Assembly (NCBI GenBank): GCA_001803815.1
Contig: MHEL01000106.1
Location: 1 to 7,765, forward strand
Length of the DNA: 7,765 bases
Direction: 5' to 3'
DNA from: Nitrospirae bacterium RBG_19FT_COMBO_42_15
GTDB lineage: Bacteria > Nitrospirota > CAKKRA01 > 9FT-COMBO-42-15
Shown here: piece after piece, positions 6,973 to 7,765 of the stretch
How the letters are laid out: the number at the start of each line of letters is the position of its first letter
Numbering within the stretch: position 1 is the stretch's first letter
Notes under the pieces: model-generated
The model's input: only the letters and a program-made list of their open reading frames with translations
Told to the model about the DNA's origin: nothing
The model's database searches: none
Made by a program: the position numbers and the translations under genes

Positions 6973-7765
6973 TTAAGCATCTGCTAAAACTTCCTCAAAT
7001 TCAAATTTCTCCATTGTTATAGCGTTTGTAGGGCATCTCTTTGCGCAAAGGCCGCAGCGTATGCACTTATCCTCATCCTTTAGCATTGCAGCCCCATCTA
7101 TAGATGCCAATATGCCTTCCTTGTTCTTCTCGTAATCCTCTTTAGAGATGCCATACCTATTTTGTACTATCGTGGCAAGGTTTCCATCACCCTCAAGATC
7201 AGTAAGATTTACAAGCTTAAGGCAGTTCATGGGGCAGACATCAACGCAGCCTCCGCAGGCGATACACAACTCGCCATTAAATATTGTATTGATATTGCAT
7301 TTAAGGCACCTCTCAGCCTGTTCAATAGCCATATCCTCACGATACCCCTTTTCAACCTGAACAAATCCATTAAGCCTCTCTTTTCCATCTCTTAATAATG
7401 GTTCCTCTCGTTTTATCTTAATATACCCTTCAGGCTGCTTGTGGTCCTTTAGCGGTGTCATCCTCGCCCGTTTTTCAATCCTGCGCTCATTGCCGCGAAG
7501 ATATTTATCAATCGCCCTCGCCGCCTTCTGGCCTGAGGCAACAGCGCCGATAACAATCGCCGGGCCTGTTGCAACATCACCTGCCGCAAAAACACCCGGT
7601 ATGCCTATATTTAGACTGTCATCTGTAACAATGGTTCCCCACCTTGTTGCCTTAAAATCCTTGCAGCCCTTTAAACAGGCATTATCAGATCCCTGGCCGA
7701 CGGCTGTAATAACGGTGTCGGCATCAATAATAAATTCCGAGCCCTCTACTTCAACAGGGCTTCTC
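6973..7765 (-). CDS. GltD-like FAD/NAD(P) oxidoreductase with C-terminal 2[4Fe-4S] ferredoxin domain, N-terminus missing
   Basis: The frame is open from the right edge to TAA at 6973-6975, giving 263 C-terminal residues; the gene begins beyond the window. The first part is the end of a glutamate-synthase small-subunit-type flavin domain: DTVITAVGQ, then GIPGVFAAGDVATGPAIVIGAVASGQKAA, the second dinucleotide/FAD motif of that family. After a linker comes AERCLKCN and two ferredoxin motifs, CIACGGCVDVCP and CIRCGLCAKRCP, each CxxCxxCxxxCP and each expected to hold a [4Fe-4S] cluster. Such fusions pass electrons between NAD(P)H, FAD and ferredoxin or a partner subunit. Whether this one serves glutamate synthase, a hydrogenase, or another complex cannot be told. 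The in-frame ATG at 7461 is internal, because clear flavin-domain homology continues upstream of it. It converges on the selenoprotein gene and is presumably an independent unit. Confidence 0.9.
   Translation of the reverse strand, partial: RSPVEVEGSEFIIDADTVITAVGQGSDNACLKGCKDFKATRWGTIVTDDSLNIGIPGVFAAGDVATGPAIVIGAVASGQKAARAIDKYLRGNERRIEKRARMTPLKDHKQPEGYIKIKREEPLLRDGKERLNGFVQVEKGYREDMAIEQAERCLKCNINTIFNGELCIACGGCVDVCPMNCLKLVNLTDLEGDGNLATIVQNRYGISKEDYEKNKEGILASIDGAAMLKDEDKCIRCGLCAKRCPTNAITMEKFEFEEVLADA

Noticed and set aside
6973..7461. A stand-alone 162-aa ferredoxin starting at ATG 7461
   Set aside because: The frame stays open to the window edge and encodes the conserved GltD-type AAGDVATG segment upstream, so the ATG is internal.

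Overview
This window looks like chromosomal DNA from an anaerobic or microaerophilic, free-living bacterium of moderate G+C (estimated by eye). The arguments are a System II cytochrome c assembly gene, a ferredoxin-fused flavin oxidoreductase, a dihydroxy-acid dehydratase without the first cysteine of the oxygen-stable [2Fe-2S] class, and a gene that needs selenocysteine insertion. Frequent AGG/AGA arginine and ATA isoleucine codons, the ilvD-ilvB-ilvN-ilvC order and a TGTCATTCC-type dispersed repeat would fit uncultured Nitrospirota or Desulfobacterota-like lineages. That placement is an inference only.

Layout. At the left edge is the 3' end of a ccsA/resC-type gene (+). It meets, tail to tail with a 4-base overlap, a 169-aa HD-domain hydrolase gene (-). 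An AT-rich divergent intergenic region (787-972) holds a good promoter for the HD gene, a weaker candidate for the ilv genes, and a degenerate direct repeat with an exact 70-bp period. The rest of the plus strand is a compact branched-chain amino-acid operon: ilvD (TTG start, strong SD), ilvB (ATGA overlap with ilvD), a 140-bp MITE/REP-like inverted-repeat element, ilvN, and ilvC. Together these encode acetolactate synthase (IlvB catalytic, IlvN regulatory), ketol-acid reductoisomerase (IlvC) and dihydroxy-acid dehydratase (IlvD), the three shared steps of valine and isoleucine synthesis.

Four bases after ilvC begins the most interesting gene. It is a GrdB/PrdB-family protein (glycine/sarcosine/betaine/D-proline reductase selenoprotein B family) whose frame is interrupted by one TGA at 6631-6633, in the context T-P-G-[TGA]-G-L-C. 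It then continues in frame with clear family homology to a TAA at 6909. I read this TGA as selenocysteine (a UxxC redox motif); a plausible bacterial SECIS hairpin lies just downstream. A conventional gene caller would split or truncate this gene. Its N-terminal coding part also contains a perfect 15-bp inverted repeat with a 3-nt loop. No PrdA/GrdA-type partner is visible, so its substrate is unknown.

On the minus strand at the right edge is the C-terminal portion of a GltD-like FAD/NAD(P) oxidoreductase fused to a two-cluster ferredoxin domain. It runs off the window and converges on the selenoprotein gene. A likely intrinsic terminator for it lies between the two genes.
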